DNA from: Perkinsus chesapeaki
Taxonomy: Eukaryota; Perkinsozoa; Perkinsida; Perkinsidae
Length of the DNA stretch: 64,000 bases
NCBI GenBank assembly: GCA_013115145.1
Contig: JAAPAO010000032.1
Span: 58,575 to 122,574 of the forward strand
Reading direction: 5' to 3'
Both the position numbers and the translations under genes were made by a program. Within the stretch, counting starts at the first letter, position 1. Each line of letters starts with the position of its first letter. This document shows positions 40,345 through 51,900 of the stretch, piece after piece. The notes beneath the pieces are model-generated. The model saw only the letters and a program-made list of their open reading frames with translations. It was not told the DNA's origin and did no database searches.

Positions 40345-40415
40345 AAAATGCCGCTACCGCGGATCGAACCCTGGGACGCCGACCTACCGGAAATTACAAT
40401 TCCCGAGTTTGGCTT
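40345..40415 (-). repeat. tRNA-Tyr-like pseudogene fragment
   Basis: On the minus strand an anticodon arm GGGAATTGTAATTTCC (anticodon GTA, Tyr) is followed by GGTAGGTC and a T-loop sequence GGGTTCGATCCGCGG. After the acceptor-like end comes TTTTT. The T-stem is mispaired and no 5' half with an A box was found, so it is not a working tRNA. It lies upstream of the four-TM gene. Confidence 0.5.
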
Positions 40416-40589
40416 GTATGATACGTCATGATGATATATGCCTCACTGGCATTATCCTTCATACTAGTAAAAGCCGCTAAGGAAGAGAAGGATGAAGGGA
40501 TATGTGTGGCTACTGGAGTTGGACCAACTAAACCTTACCCGAGTCTAACACAGTGTTATATGTAAATTGGGTAGTATAGTATACGGGCA

Positions 40590-41918
40590 GGTTAGGGGCC
40601 GCTGCTTACAGGTGGAATGAAAAAGCATGTTGTACAGCTAGTCAAGATAGAGAGATTACTGAGGCATTTAAAAGGTTAATACCACCACCGTGTTTACACG
40701 TAATGATGTGAGTGATGGTGGCAGCCTTTATTACAAACTATTATTAGATCTACCCTGTTATCTCTGAGATGTTTTGCGCATATTGCGGACCAACGGCGAT
40801 ACGTGAAGGTAGTAGCCCTCATCATCATCATGGATTTGATATAGCAGGTCCGACTAATTATGTGAGATATAATGAGACAACTGGAGATGTTGAGGTAGTA
40901 TTACTGCGATAATGGATTATATTACTAATAGATAAGACTGTGTGAATCATTCCTACATAAATTATGGGACGATGGTGAACTAAATGACTTGGACGATCGT
41001 ACGCATGTGTTAGATGAATGTGGATTAATGTAATAACATCGTGTATCGAAGGGAAGTTGATGATCCTTTTAATACAGATCATGCCGAAATATATCAGATG
41101 ATGGTAGGCCGCCATGCAAAGAGTAAGGTCAATAATAATAAAAGCATTATTTATTATCATCCAGATATGATACAATATTCCCGGCAGCTAAAATCCAGCA
41201 TCCACCAGGGACAGTTATACCCGAGGTAAAGGGCGTTAGTTAACCTATTATGTTATTATTAATGTTAGGGTACGGAGGATCCAGCTCCTATAGAGTTAGC
41301 AGATGGCCATGAGCATCCACATAGGGTAATAGGGTTCCACAACACTTTGGCAACTGTTAAAGTATACGTAACTCAACAACCCTTTGGAAATAGCGTAAAG
41401 TGCTCATATACACCTAATAGCGGCAATATTACGACATGTGACATTCTTCTTCTTCTTCTTGTTGTTGTTGTTGTCATATTTATCATTATGTACGAACAAT
41501 TGCTGCCCAGTGCATATTGGAGTAGGTACAAGCTTACCAAGAAGGAGCGGTATATAGGATAAGTAACATTAGTGAATTCTTAAGATATGTTGAAGATATC
41601 TTTCCTAATCTTTTAATTGAAGATCCAACTGGCAGTAGAAAAGTAACGACCCTGGTTCAATCCCCGGCAGGTCCATCGCCTCTCGTCGTCAGGTACGTCT
41701 TGTTAGGGTTCCAGACTCAGATGGATTCTGCATGCAATCATTTACCGTTACGACTGCTACTGCTGCTGTACCTTATCATGTCTTAATATTATTAATGTTG
41801 TTATTAATATAATGCAATTGTTGTATAATCTAATACTTGTGTTATCCCTCAGTGAAAACGAATGATCGTCACTATCCGATGCGATGGAAGATGCACATTT
41901 ACTCGCTGGTCATGTTCT
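40590..41918 (+). CDS. Cys-rich protein, possibly folate-receptor/HHIP-N-like
   Basis: Multi-exon gene. Exons read AYRWNEKACCTASQDREITE, then FKRLIPPPC, FCAYCGPTAIREG, YNETTGDVE and a His-rich part. The order W-x3-ACCT ... PPPC ... FCxYCxP recalls the folate receptor/HHIP N-terminal disulfide domain, but this is only a pattern impression. Later exons give HADGHEHPHRVIGFHN-like sequence, RISNISEFLRYVEDIFPNLL and EDPTGSRK. This joins over the T-arm intron 41643-41692 to VRLVRVPDSDGFCMQSFTVT. The last exon ends near 41918 (...KMHIYSLVMFS). The 5' end may lie upstream of 40590; no signal peptide was found. Confidence 0.4.
41643..41692 (+). repeat. intron carrying sense T-arm
   Basis: A 50-nt intron GTAACGACC...CGTCGTCAG joining ...DPTGSRK to VRLVRVPDSDG in frame. 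It has GACCCTGGTTCAATCCCC, a full B box in sense orientation; an inner CCCCGGCAG gives a second possible acceptor. Confidence 0.7.
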
Positions 41919-42006
41919 CCTAGGGGAGCCCACTCCGATGCTTGTTAAATGGTGTGTTATATGAATTTATTATCAGCAATGATATTAGTAGTATTTGTGC
42001 ATCATA

Positions 42007-43492
42007 ATGGCAATAATATCATCAATGCCTATAGAAGTAGTGTATGGTACCTTCCTGGGCCTATCATTACTACTCTCTGGCCTAATGCGAGGAATGCTAC
42101 CTGGCCGTAAGGAGCGTCAGGCTGTTGGATGCGTTATTGGTTGTGTTACCTTAATCCTTTTGGTGCATAATATGACATTGTTACTATTCTTGGCATCATC
42201 TATGGTACTAACAATCCTTCATATCCTTTCCTATAATATCCTCTTTTAGTTACTTTTAGCTATTATTCCTAATAATTGGATACCAGTAGGTATGTTGGTA
42301 TACTCATTTGCTTACCTTCTGCCTGCTAGAGCTCAACGTAAGCCTATTAAAGGGATGCCCTTCCACTCAATCCTTATGTCCCTCGTTAATGTATAGATAC
42401 AGTAGACGGTGTATCGAATGCCTGCCTACTCATAATGTCATTGCGTAACTCCATGTATGCGAGGGATGTCGGACAGACGTTCCAGAGTAAGGCTACATTA
42501 TAGCTACCTGTTGACTATATATTATTAGTATCATTGAATAGCTATTATGACTATCTTTCGTATATAGTATTCTTTCCTGGTCTCCTAACTGGTCCTGTTT
42601 ACAATGTTAAGGATTGGACACAAGCCTTGGAGGACACCAAACATGACCTTGACAAAACCGAGGTGATTCATACCGACATTTAGATCAAACTTAGGTGTCT
42701 TTTTTAGATTAAAAGCCGCCTTTATAGAGCGATTGTTTGGGCTGTTATCTTCTTAACTTCCCTTCGCTTCTTCCCAATGAGTTTCATGCTCACCAAGGAC
42801 TTTGCTCATTTCCCTTTGTTGACCCGCTGCGGGTAAGCTTCCATTGTTTTCTGTTCTGACACCACAGTGTGTCTTAGGTACATTGTGTTGGCTACTTACT
42901 ATTCCTTTGGGGCCCGTTGCTTCGCTGGTTGGTATGTCTCCGAGGCTGGTCTAGCCGCTTTAGGTATCCGGGCTAGGAACACAGACTACTGGGCACCCGA
43001 GAGAGCCAATACTGTATCGCAATACATAAGAGAATGGAATAAATCGGTATGGAAATAACAATGGCAAAATAGTGAAGTTGTTATCAGGTACAAACTTTCT
43101 TTGCTCTATACGTTTACAAACCTCTTCGTTCGGTGACACCTAGTAAGCCAGTGAGAGCTGCTATAGTGATGTGCTCTAGTGCATACTGGCATGGGTTGGA
43201 GCCTGGCCTTTATATGTTTTTCATGTCAATGTTTGTAGAGAGCACATTCCTCAACGAGTTCCCTAAACTACCTTCCCCATTTGGCAACATCGAAGTCACT
43301 TTCCTACTAAGCTACTACGGTATGACATTTATGTACAAGAATGATGTAAGTAAGGCGTTTACTGTGTGGGCCAATATGGGTTATGTTGGCCACTGGTATA
43401 CCGCAGTTAGACTGCTTTTATTGATTGCTATGCGAGTCTATCGTAAAAATACAACTGCCAATGACAAAAAAGACGATAAAAAACGGGAATAG
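42007..43492 (+). CDS. MBOAT-family membrane-bound O-acyltransferase (lysophospholipid type)
   Basis: Multi-pass ER enzyme. Probable start ATG 42007 (MAIISSMPIEVVYGTFLGLS). Hydrophobic segments alternate with loops through several short introns. Key family features are FFPGLLTGPVYNVKDW, the WNKSV-type segment (IREWNKSV then VQTFFALYVYKPLR) and the catalytic His in SSAYWHGLEPGLYMFF (about 43160-43215). The C-terminus is strongly basic (KKDDKKRE). The W-H-G motif and the WN-x-x-V pattern match MBOAT1/2/5/7 and yeast Ale1, which reacylate lysophospholipids from acyl-CoA. That links it functionally to the phospholipid gene at 47467. Acyl and headgroup preference cannot be read from sequence. Confidence 0.82.
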
Positions 43493-43810
43493 TTTCTTGA
43501 GCACCACCGTTTCTCGATTGTTCTCGATTCATCGTGTTGATAGTCAAGAGAACGCACAACGAACGAACGTATTAACCGCTACAGAACATACAAAGAGCAA
43601 AAAACAAACAGACATACGTCTCTAGTCATAATTAATGACATGTTACAGTTCGGCAGCTTATGGTGAATAATAATATCCGATCGCACCAATCCTGGTGTTG
43701 TGTAACCAATGCTACTATTGTACATGCAAAGTGGAATGGAGATGTGCGCAAAGCGGGTTGCATACCAATGCTGTAGAACTGCAAACTCAACAATAGCCGT
43801 CGAGTGTGCA

Positions 43811-44460
43811 TCACATAGGCAAGACAGGCATGGGCCGAAGGGCAGCTAGAGTCCTCAAGGGTGGTGCTACTCTATTAGATGCAGTAATTATCCTATTAGC
43901 AGTCTTTGACGCCTCTGGTTCTCTAGTACGAACATATAAGCCTTTTATTGGATCACGATAGGCTCCCGGAGTGTTGAATGGAGGTGGTAAGGAATAGTCG
44001 GATGACAACGCACGGAAGTCCTCTGGGCCGGCTCGACGGCGATCGAAATGTTGATATTGTGTACCTGGTAATGACAGGACTAAAATTAGGATGTAAGAAA
44101 CAAATTACAATATGAAATGATCGAAGCAAGAATAATAAGTAACAACGATGAGTGGTAGGTCTCAGATTCACAATAAGTTTTTTCTGTCCTGTAAAAAGCA
44201 AGCCAGGGAGTCCAATGGAAGTTGTAATGGCTTCGCCCACGGTGAGTTTATGCTGCTAACAATTCTGTTAACCTAACATACTCCTTGCTTACCTCTATGT
44301 TGACCTCCTGTTATAATATCTCCTATCCGAGGGACTATAGTCTCTCGTATACCACAACTAGTAACCCTCCTCGATGAGCCCGCAAAATGGCTCTTCTTGT
44401 GTGGGTGCCGACCTGAGTCATGTGCGATCGAAAGGGCGAGTTTAAACTTTACATTTTAAC
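43811..44460 (-). CDS. unidentified protein, C-terminal exons
   Basis: Exons on the minus strand join in frame as RETIVPRIGDIITGGQHR, GEAITTSIGLPGLLFTGQKK, and, after an intron ending CTAATTTTAG, LSLPGTQYQHFDRRRAGPED. The protein ends RTLAALRPMPVLPM at 43811. Basic and Pro-rich; no known domain. The start was not located. Confidence 0.4.
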
Positions 44461-44792
44461 GCTGTTGCGTTGTCCAGCATGGCTTGGCTTTGATAACGTT
44501 CCTCTAGAGTGAGGTCAGAGCAACCACCGAGGTGGACTTGGACTGGAGGTTGAGGGCATCGACCAGGCGGAGGAACGAAGTTGTCCCTAATGAGAAGAAT
44601 ACGAATATACAACAGTTACAACTAAAGACTCTTCAAATAGCATCGACGACGAAGTAATTGGTGTCGTGCTGCTAGTAGTCCCAGCCTGGTAAGACGAGCA
44701 AGCCGAGACACACGCCCAAAATCAACGATAGGGGAAAGAGCTACGAACAATTTCTAGTACCAATCTGTTCGAATAACCTCAGTAAGTGTCTG

Positions 44793-45138
44793 TTACCGAT
44801 AACGGCCCTTCATTTCGCTCTCATATGTCATCTTTGCTTTACCGTCTGAAGTTATATTAACTTTGGATGCATTCTTATAAGGCGGGGTTGGTCTAATGTA
44901 GGTTATCTGATAGCATCAACCTTCCATCTACCAACACTGCCAGTCCCACCTTAGGGTCTGTATGAACATGCCGAGTTGATGAGGTCCAATTAGCTGAAGT
45001 AAACTCCTCCGCGTCTTCCTCTGTCGACATCGTAAAGTGTGTTGAGCCTACACCAAGATCCTTCGTTGCCTCAAGTTGTCTCGGATCATTACGTTGTGCT
45101 CTGGCGAGAATTTCTCTGCATTCCGCGGCTGTTGCCAT
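44793..45138 (-). CDS. small hypothetical protein with a 28-nt intron
   Basis: 105 residues. Start 45138 (MATAAECREILARAQRNDPR). Exon 1 ends ...VLVDGR; removing 44893-44920 (minus strand GTTGATGC...ACATTAG, 28 nt) joins in frame to PTPPYKNASKVNITSDGKAK, ending SEMKGRYR. Hydrophilic with no signal peptide or TM. Function unknown. Confidence 0.55.
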
Positions 45139-45387
45139 TATAAGGAAGGTTTAAACCACACTAGTTTCAGAATGAAAATGCTCTACCGAAAACCGCATGT
45201 GTCATTATCATAATTCTTGAGTGCGTTGAGCATTTTTGTGATTGAATGTAGTGGCGAATATTCCACGATGAACCGATCCTCTTTGAATGGATCAATCCAA
45301 GTGTTGCTGGTTGTTGGATGTTATTCCAATACATATATTGTGCAACTCAATCCATTAGAAGGATAATGGTAAAATAAAGCAACCGCC

Positions 45388-46797
45388 TCAAAGGGCAGGT
45401 AAAACACTGAGCAGCCTATCTCCCTCTCTTTTCCCAAACGTGTGTTCCATTCGCGGATCTCCCAATTTATTCATTCCTCTCAAGAATTCCTCAGCTATGG
45501 CTTTTTCCAGTGAATAATCAATTGGCCTGTAGACTGACAACCTCGGCTCAACAACGGGCTTTTTCGCCTCAACTCGTTCCGTTGCGCAGTGAAGGCCCTC
45601 TCGTAGCCTGTAACACCGGTGATTTCGGTCTTTTCGCTTTGGTCGCATCATAGGGGCCCTCAGCGGCCAGCCCGATGCCTTCTTTGGTTGAGTTCTCTGT
45701 TGCTTTAGACACTCTTCGTATAGCCCTTGTGCGTGGATTATGTTATACCACGGCGGCTCAATACTTCTCCTTGGACCACTGGTGGAAACTACGAAATGTG
45801 ACCTAGGCCGACGTGATGGTGGAGCTTCATTTTTGTACGGGTAATCATCCGGAAGTTTCGCGGTTACAACAACACTTTCTTTGCACTCTGTCATTTGTGT
45901 TCTCGCCTCAGCAGTTTCACTCTCCGATGAGCTCGATGATGAGCTCGATCCCTCGGGTGGTAACACAGAGTTGAGCGACCAAACGCTCGACCCGGCATCG
46001 GAGTCTATATCTACCCACATACTATCATCATTATCATCATCTGGGTCAGGTTCTCTGGTCTCCTCAGTTGCCGACAACTGATTTCCCTTTCTTTTCGATC
46101 TGCCTAACACTTCATCCGTGAGAGCCCTTCTAATAGCTTGGTCGGTTGATAGTGGACCATCCAAGGCAAACGAGTTACTGTGTGATATAGGTTGATCTGC
46201 TTCCTCAACTGGTGGTGGTTCGATTATTATATTTAGACTATCTTCAGCTCGCATGATTATATCATTCTCTATTCTAAGCTTCTTCAGCTTATCCTTTAAC
46301 TCCCCGTGAAGTTCTCTCCTTTCAGCCTCCCAAAAGGCTCGTTTTTTCACTTCGACCGCTACTTGCCGTTTTTTCTTAGTTTTTTTATTTTTCACTGTTC
46401 GTGCGTTACTTTGCAGCTCCATCAGTCGTCTCAACAACTCGGCCATGGTTGATATTTCCTCCGAGTCCCCAAGTGCAATTAGACTTTGTCGTGTTTCCGT
46501 ATCAACTCCTCGAATAAATTGTCCGACTGCCTCCGATTCCGGTAAAAACAATTCGTCTGCGATTTCCAATAATTCATTCGCGTAGTGTTTATGAGACTCT
46601 CCCGGTAGTATAAACCGTTCATACAGGGCTTCCTCGGATAACATACTTTCAATGCATTTATCTGTCATTGCAAACTCTTTCTGTCCGCTTCGCCGCGTCG
46701 ATGCATGCAGTTCGTTAAATTTAGTAACCATTAGCTTCCGTGTTTTATCGTAATCATATGTTCTAATTCCAATGTCGATTGTTAACCAGATGTCCAA
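45388..46797 (-). CDS. retroelement gag-like (capsid-domain) protein
   Basis: One open frame of 469 codons, with a splice acceptor (TTTCAG) directly before LDIWLTIDIGIRTYDYDKT, so upstream exons probably extend to about 47050. The first 150 residues look like a Ty3/gypsy-type capsid: a DIWL helix, then a helical block with YERFILPGESHKHYANELLE and VGQFIRGVDTETRQ. A Lys-rich coiled stretch and acidic/Ser-rich linker follow. No CCHC knuckle, protease, reverse transcriptase or integrase is seen downstream. It is either a solitary remnant or a domesticated gag gene; the long uninterrupted frame favours some constraint or recent insertion. Confidence 0.5.
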   Translation of the reverse strand: MDIWLTIDIGIRTYDYDKTRKLMVTKFNELHASTRRSGQKEFAMTDKCIESMLSEEALYERFILPGESHKHYANELLEIADELFLPESEAVGQFIRGVDTETRQSLIALGDSEEISTMAELLRRLMELQSNARTVKNKKTKKKRQVAVEVKKRAFWEAERRELHGELKDKLKKLRIENDIIMRAEDSLNIIIEPPPVEEADQPISHSNSFALDGPLSTDQAIRRALTDEVLGRSKRKGNQLSATEETREPDPDDDNDDSMWVDIDSDAGSSVWSLNSVLPPEGSSSSSSSSESETAEARTQMTECKESVVVTAKLPDDYPYKNEAPPSRRPRSHFVVSTSGPRRSIEPPWYNIIHAQGLYEECLKQQRTQPKKASGWPLRAPMMRPKRKDRNHRCYRLREGLHCATERVEAKKPVVEPRLSVYRPIDYSLEKAIAEEFLRGMNKLGDPRMEHTFGKREGDRLLSVLPAL

Positions 46798-47466
46798 CTG
46801 AAAGGAAAGACGCTCGATAGGCGACTGAAGGCGTTATTTGCCTTGGTCATATATCAAGCATTGTGATCACCTCGAGTGGCGTCATAAAAAGGGGTATTTC
46901 TCGACACTTGGCAGCTTGACGCTCTTTCCTTGGCACAGTTTGCGTGATATGCTGGCAGGTCTGGAGGGGACAACGGTTTCATTTCATCACACAATTGTTA
47001 ATGTTCATACCTCACTTTTGTCAAATTCTTCGAAAAGTGTTTCGGGGGATCTTTGCTCTTTTCCTGTTGCGAGTGTGAGCTTTGCCGAGGATATTAAGCC
47101 TGTAATATATGATCGTTGTGAGCGTGATGACATTTAACGAATACTGCATAAAGCCAGTAGTCGATGTCCTTTCAACGCTTATGTTTTAGCTAATTTCAAT
47201 ATTTTCGAATTTGACTAGCGCTCGCCCAAAATGTAGTCTCATCGCTCAGCGAGTTGTTTGCCAAATGATGATCTACGCCAATCTCTTGTCTGTTGAGTTG
47301 GAGTTGAGATATCATTATGGACTGAAATTAAACGTGTAAAAGTCAGTTGATGATATCGTAGTCTTTTAGTGTCTTCCCAGAGTCAAGTTGCTTGGGCACA
47401 GTGAAGGGCTCGGGCGGTCATTAAATCAACCTACATTGTATCTTGAAGTATTTTTTCGAGGTTAAA

Positions 47467-50400
47467 ATGTCGCCTCACGTAGAGACACAGTCACATAAGA
47501 CTATCCCAAGCAATACGACTGGGGTGGAACCTTTTGGGACTAGATTCTTAACACCTAACGATTTGAAGAACATTTCATTGTGGAAGAATGGTACGTTATA
47601 AAGCTTCAATGTTTTTACGGTTTTTCTATCAGATATCTATGATAAGTCCCTTTCTACTCGTATCATATCGCCAATAGGGGATTTGTAAGCATTCTAAAGG
47701 AATACCGTTGACGGAAAGATGGGCTATTATTCAAGCGCTAGTTATTATTGTAAATTCTAAAGATTGTAATTATTACGGATAACCTGGATTCAAACCATTA
47801 GAATACAGCACTACTTTTAAAACTTGATTTATATCCTAAACGGAGCTATACAGTAGCTCGTCACAGAATATGCCTTAGTATAGTAATAATTGAAGATCCT
47901 TTCCAATATGGGTAGAATTGATTTCTTCTTGTTGTTGCTTTCAGTCTAGCTAAATACATCCCATCAACCCTAGCACCTAATGTATTAACATTGGCATCAT
48001 TGGTATGTGCATTACAGGCATATTATTATACATTTATGTAAGCTAAACGGGGAAGAGGGTATGAATTAATACCACGTCAAAAGTTCTGTATAAAACTAAA
48101 AAATGCAAGCATTATTAACTTCATCATCAAGTGTTTGTTTTGATTTCTGGCAAAAGATAGTCAACGCTGCTGTAAGCTGTCTAATAGGGTAGATTTGAGG
48201 TCGGTTTTCCTTAGAATGAAATTTATGGACAAATACTCTTCAAAGGGTGATTTTAGGTTTTTCTGGTATATTTCTTCTTACAACTTGGATTTATCTATCA
48301 AGGTTGTTCAATGTTGTTTTGTTCAACTGTTTGATCGACTATCAGGTACCGTAAGACTCATCCATATTTTGCCTCTGCAACTGCTATCGTCATGTTCACA
48401 CTTTATCAGCTATTTGACTGTGTGGATGGTAAACATGCTAAAAATATCAGGTAAGTTAACCCTTGCATTTTATACTGTAAAATAGTAAAATCTGTAGGGA
48501 TATGTTCATTTCAGAAATGAATCACCATTGGGCTACCTATTCAATCAAGCATGCGATAATGTAGCTGTTATATTTATTATTATAACCATGGCTATGCTAA
48601 TGGGATTTGATCCAGATGTGGACTCAGATGCAAGGTGTATCTGGTATGCGGTAATACTAGTATAGGGGAGGTCTAGGGTGTGATTGGGCGGTTTCAGAGA
48701 TCTACTGCTACTTAATGTATATCCGACAGCTATTCCATTCTTTAAATTGCATTTATAGGATTTTAGGAATGTTTTTATCTAGTATCAACTTTTCAATGCT
48801 CAACTTTCTAGTGCTGTTCGGAATATATAGAGTAGGAAATAGATTATGAATATACGTTGAAGGTATTGAACATCATACAATAACGACTAGTGGGAGTTAC
48901 CTAATTTGTATAAAGTACTTTCAACAAGACGAATATTCTTTTTGGGATTGCAACATTCTGGTATCTTATCATCTGTTTCATCACGATAATTTGATAATTC
49001 GATGTTGTTCAGGTCCAAACAGGGCAGTTAGTCTTCCTCTGGTCTCAATTATCGGCATTTAAGAAAGGCTTTATAACTTATGGTCTGTTCACAGGACCAG
49101 GCGAAGCCTTATTTGTATTCCAAATGGCTATTGTTGTTAAAATGTTAACAGGATTTGATTATTTGTAATATAAAGGGAGAAAAATAAATACATTATAACC
49201 ATCCGCATGGCACTAGTAGGGGTGTATACAAATTACTGAGTAATACTATATTCAAGTTGGGACATGATTCAGAAATGGAGAATGTGTAAATTGTATATTC
49301 TTGAAATGCTTATTGATATATTAAGTATGATTGTCCTAATATGTATATTATGTTTCAGTTGGGGTCCTATAAGTAGAGTATTGGCCATGCTACCAGATGC
49401 TTTATCGGGTGACCCTGTTAGTCAAATACATAGTAATAATGGGTGACGAATAATGCATTACCTCGGACCCTTTAATTGCTAGTATATAACATTTTCGTTC
49501 TCTTGCGGAAGATCGGCGGTCCATCATCCTTCTTGTGTTTTCTTGTATAATTTCATTGCTATTTATATTCTGTACTAGTTCCTCGTTTGCGTATCTTTAT
49601 CCTTTATCTTTTGCCTTTCCCTCTTGGGTGGTATAAGTGCTGGTTGCTGCTACGTTTTGGTAGTGAACTTACCGTCAGTCTTGTCATTGTTAAATATTCA
49701 CGTCTTATTCATGACAGTATTATTATACATACGCGGTATTGTTATTATTAATTCCCTATCCTTTCAGCGGTTTACTATGCCTTTCTAATAGCTCTGATAA
49801 TCAGAGTTGCAGTAATAAAGGAGAATCCAGCTACAAGGAATATATTGCTATTTTGTTTACTGTATAGGACAGTACCAAGTAATAAGAGGGGAATACGGTA
49901 TGGCAGCAGCAGCATCAGCAGACTAATCACTTTTACGCAGGCATATAAGATAATCGCAATTATTCCAGTTGCTCCAACAATGCAACGAAGATGTATTATC
50001 TTAGTTGACCCATTCCTACTGCGTAACTTTAACATGTGAAAGTATCTTGAAGTCTAGAGTGCAACTCGGCCAGTTCTATGGTTAAATCGTTTTATGACTA
50101 TTTGCCACAATTTACTGTCGGAATTCGATCGGAAATGTAGGAGGCTTTCTGTAATACATAAGGATTTATAAATCTTAAGTCAAATTGACAGATGGAATAG
50201 ATGCATATGAGGTTGATATTGATGATATTGTTGTTGTTGTCATATCAGGCCTTTTATTCGTACTGGGAATAACAAACTCAACCTCATTAGAATCTATTAT
50301 TTGTGATGGACTCTTTATGAGTATTGTTACAACTGATTTGGGTAATAAGTAAATATGTTATTATTATGATACATTATAACCTTAGTTGTTGCAAGAATGG

Positions 50401-51900
50401 CTCATAGAGATGTTCATGGATGGTTGGTGTTTATGGCTATGGTATCACTGTTGGATAAGCTAGCTATTATAGGTAATAATCAGGGTACTCATTATATAGT
50501 AATAATAAGTTCAATATGAGGGCGCATGGAATGTTAGATGCATAATAGACAATTAGCTCATGCCCTCATTTGACGCCCCATGTAACATATCGTCTGGTAA
50601 GTAGTAGGGCTCATCATGTTAGTATATAGTCCGAAGTTATCGTAATAAACCTATACATTTGCATACCTTACTTTTCCCCATATGGTTTCTGTATAATATT
50701 CTGATATAGGACGTATCGGGAAATGGATATATTATAGATTGTATTTGTCCTAATACATTCCTTCGTTTTCTCTTTCAGCTTGCGCAGTATTCTATTATTG
50801 CTCTATCTTCTATGATATTTGCTCTTATATGAACCTACCAATGTTCACACCTGTCAAGAACGTTTACATTGATGGAGTATTTGACTTGTGCCATTTGGGT
50901 AAGTGGATACGGAAGTAGTACGCAACTCGGTGGAAGATGAATGTGATCATGATCAGGTCATAAGAATCATATTGCACGAGCTCTTAATTACGGTAATAGA
51001 TTGTTTGTTGGTGTTATGAGCGATGAGGATGTTAGAAAGTAATAATAATGCGATGCTACCTTATCATTGGACGGCAAATAACGGGAATTATAGTGAAGGA
51101 TAATTTACTGAGATTTACTGTGAGTCTTATCAGTGGAAAATATTTTTATAAATTTAGTGTATGTAATGTCGATAACTTGTAAGCTTCTTGGGTAGCATAT
51201 CTATATTACCAGGTATAAGCGGGATCCTATTATGACTTTGGAGGAAAGAGTTGCTGAGGTGCAGTCTTTGAGGTAAAGCTGATTAACAACTATCTAATTA
51301 ATTGTTGTTCATCCTTGTTATATTTTATATTGTATATGCTTAATGAATTTGTAAAATATACGTGATATAGTAGAATGTATAATGTGAATACATATAAAAT
51401 ATTATTAGTATTTTGGCCATTATTTAACATTCAAGTGTTCCCAGTTTAATATTAGATAATGAATAACCATGACCCATGATAACCAATACTAACATTACTT
51501 CATTGCCTATATATAATAGTATACCGTAAAATGTCATATATAATGTTAATATTGTTGTTAAAGGGTTTGTATACTGTCCGTTGTTTTATTATTATTATCA
51601 TTCAGGTGTGTCTATAAGGTTATACCAAACGCCCCATGTTTTGGATTGGATAAGGAATTCATAGAGAAGTGGAACATTCATGTTGTATTAGCAAGTCCTG
51701 AATATGACAAGCCAGATGATAACTATTACAGGGTAGTAGGACCGGAAATTAAGGAAATGCAAGTGGGGGCAAGATGAGCAAGATTTTGGTTATGTTAGGT
51801 TCCACGGGAAATGGGTATCTTGCAGATTATGCCACGAACGGAAGGTGTATCGACTTCTGATATTATTAGAAGAATCAAAAATCGCACGGATTTGGACTGA
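47467..51900 (+). CDS. fused CDP-alcohol phosphotransferase and phosphocholine/phosphoethanolamine cytidylyltransferase
   Basis: Kennedy-pathway enzyme, apparently bifunctional. Start ATG 47467 (MSPHVETQSHKTIPSNTTGV). The N-terminal half is a multi-TM CDP-alcohol phosphotransferase: YIPSTLAPNVLTLASL, then the signature FDCVDGKHAKNIRNESPLG, continued YLFNQACDNVAVIF, then KLVVARMAHRDVHGW-like residues. Exon 50779-50898 encodes the last aromatic TM helix (CAVFYYCSIFYDICSYM) and runs on, without stop, into NVYIDGVFDLCHLG, the start of the nucleotidyltransferase fold. The next exons complete HLGH (the HxGH site), SDEDVRK, RDPIMTLEERVAEVQSLR, YKVIPNAPCFGL and RTEGVSTSDIIRRI, ending at 51898-51900. 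The C-terminal half would make CDP-choline or CDP-ethanolamine and the N-terminal half would use it. The transferase motif is altered: Arg to Lys, and the third Asp to Asn. Confidence 0.78.

Noticed and set aside
49775-50035. Hydrophobic minus-strand ORF inside the phosphotransferase gene
   Set aside because: Lies opposite an intron/exon region of a well-supported plus-strand gene; hydrophobicity reflects AT-rich sequence.
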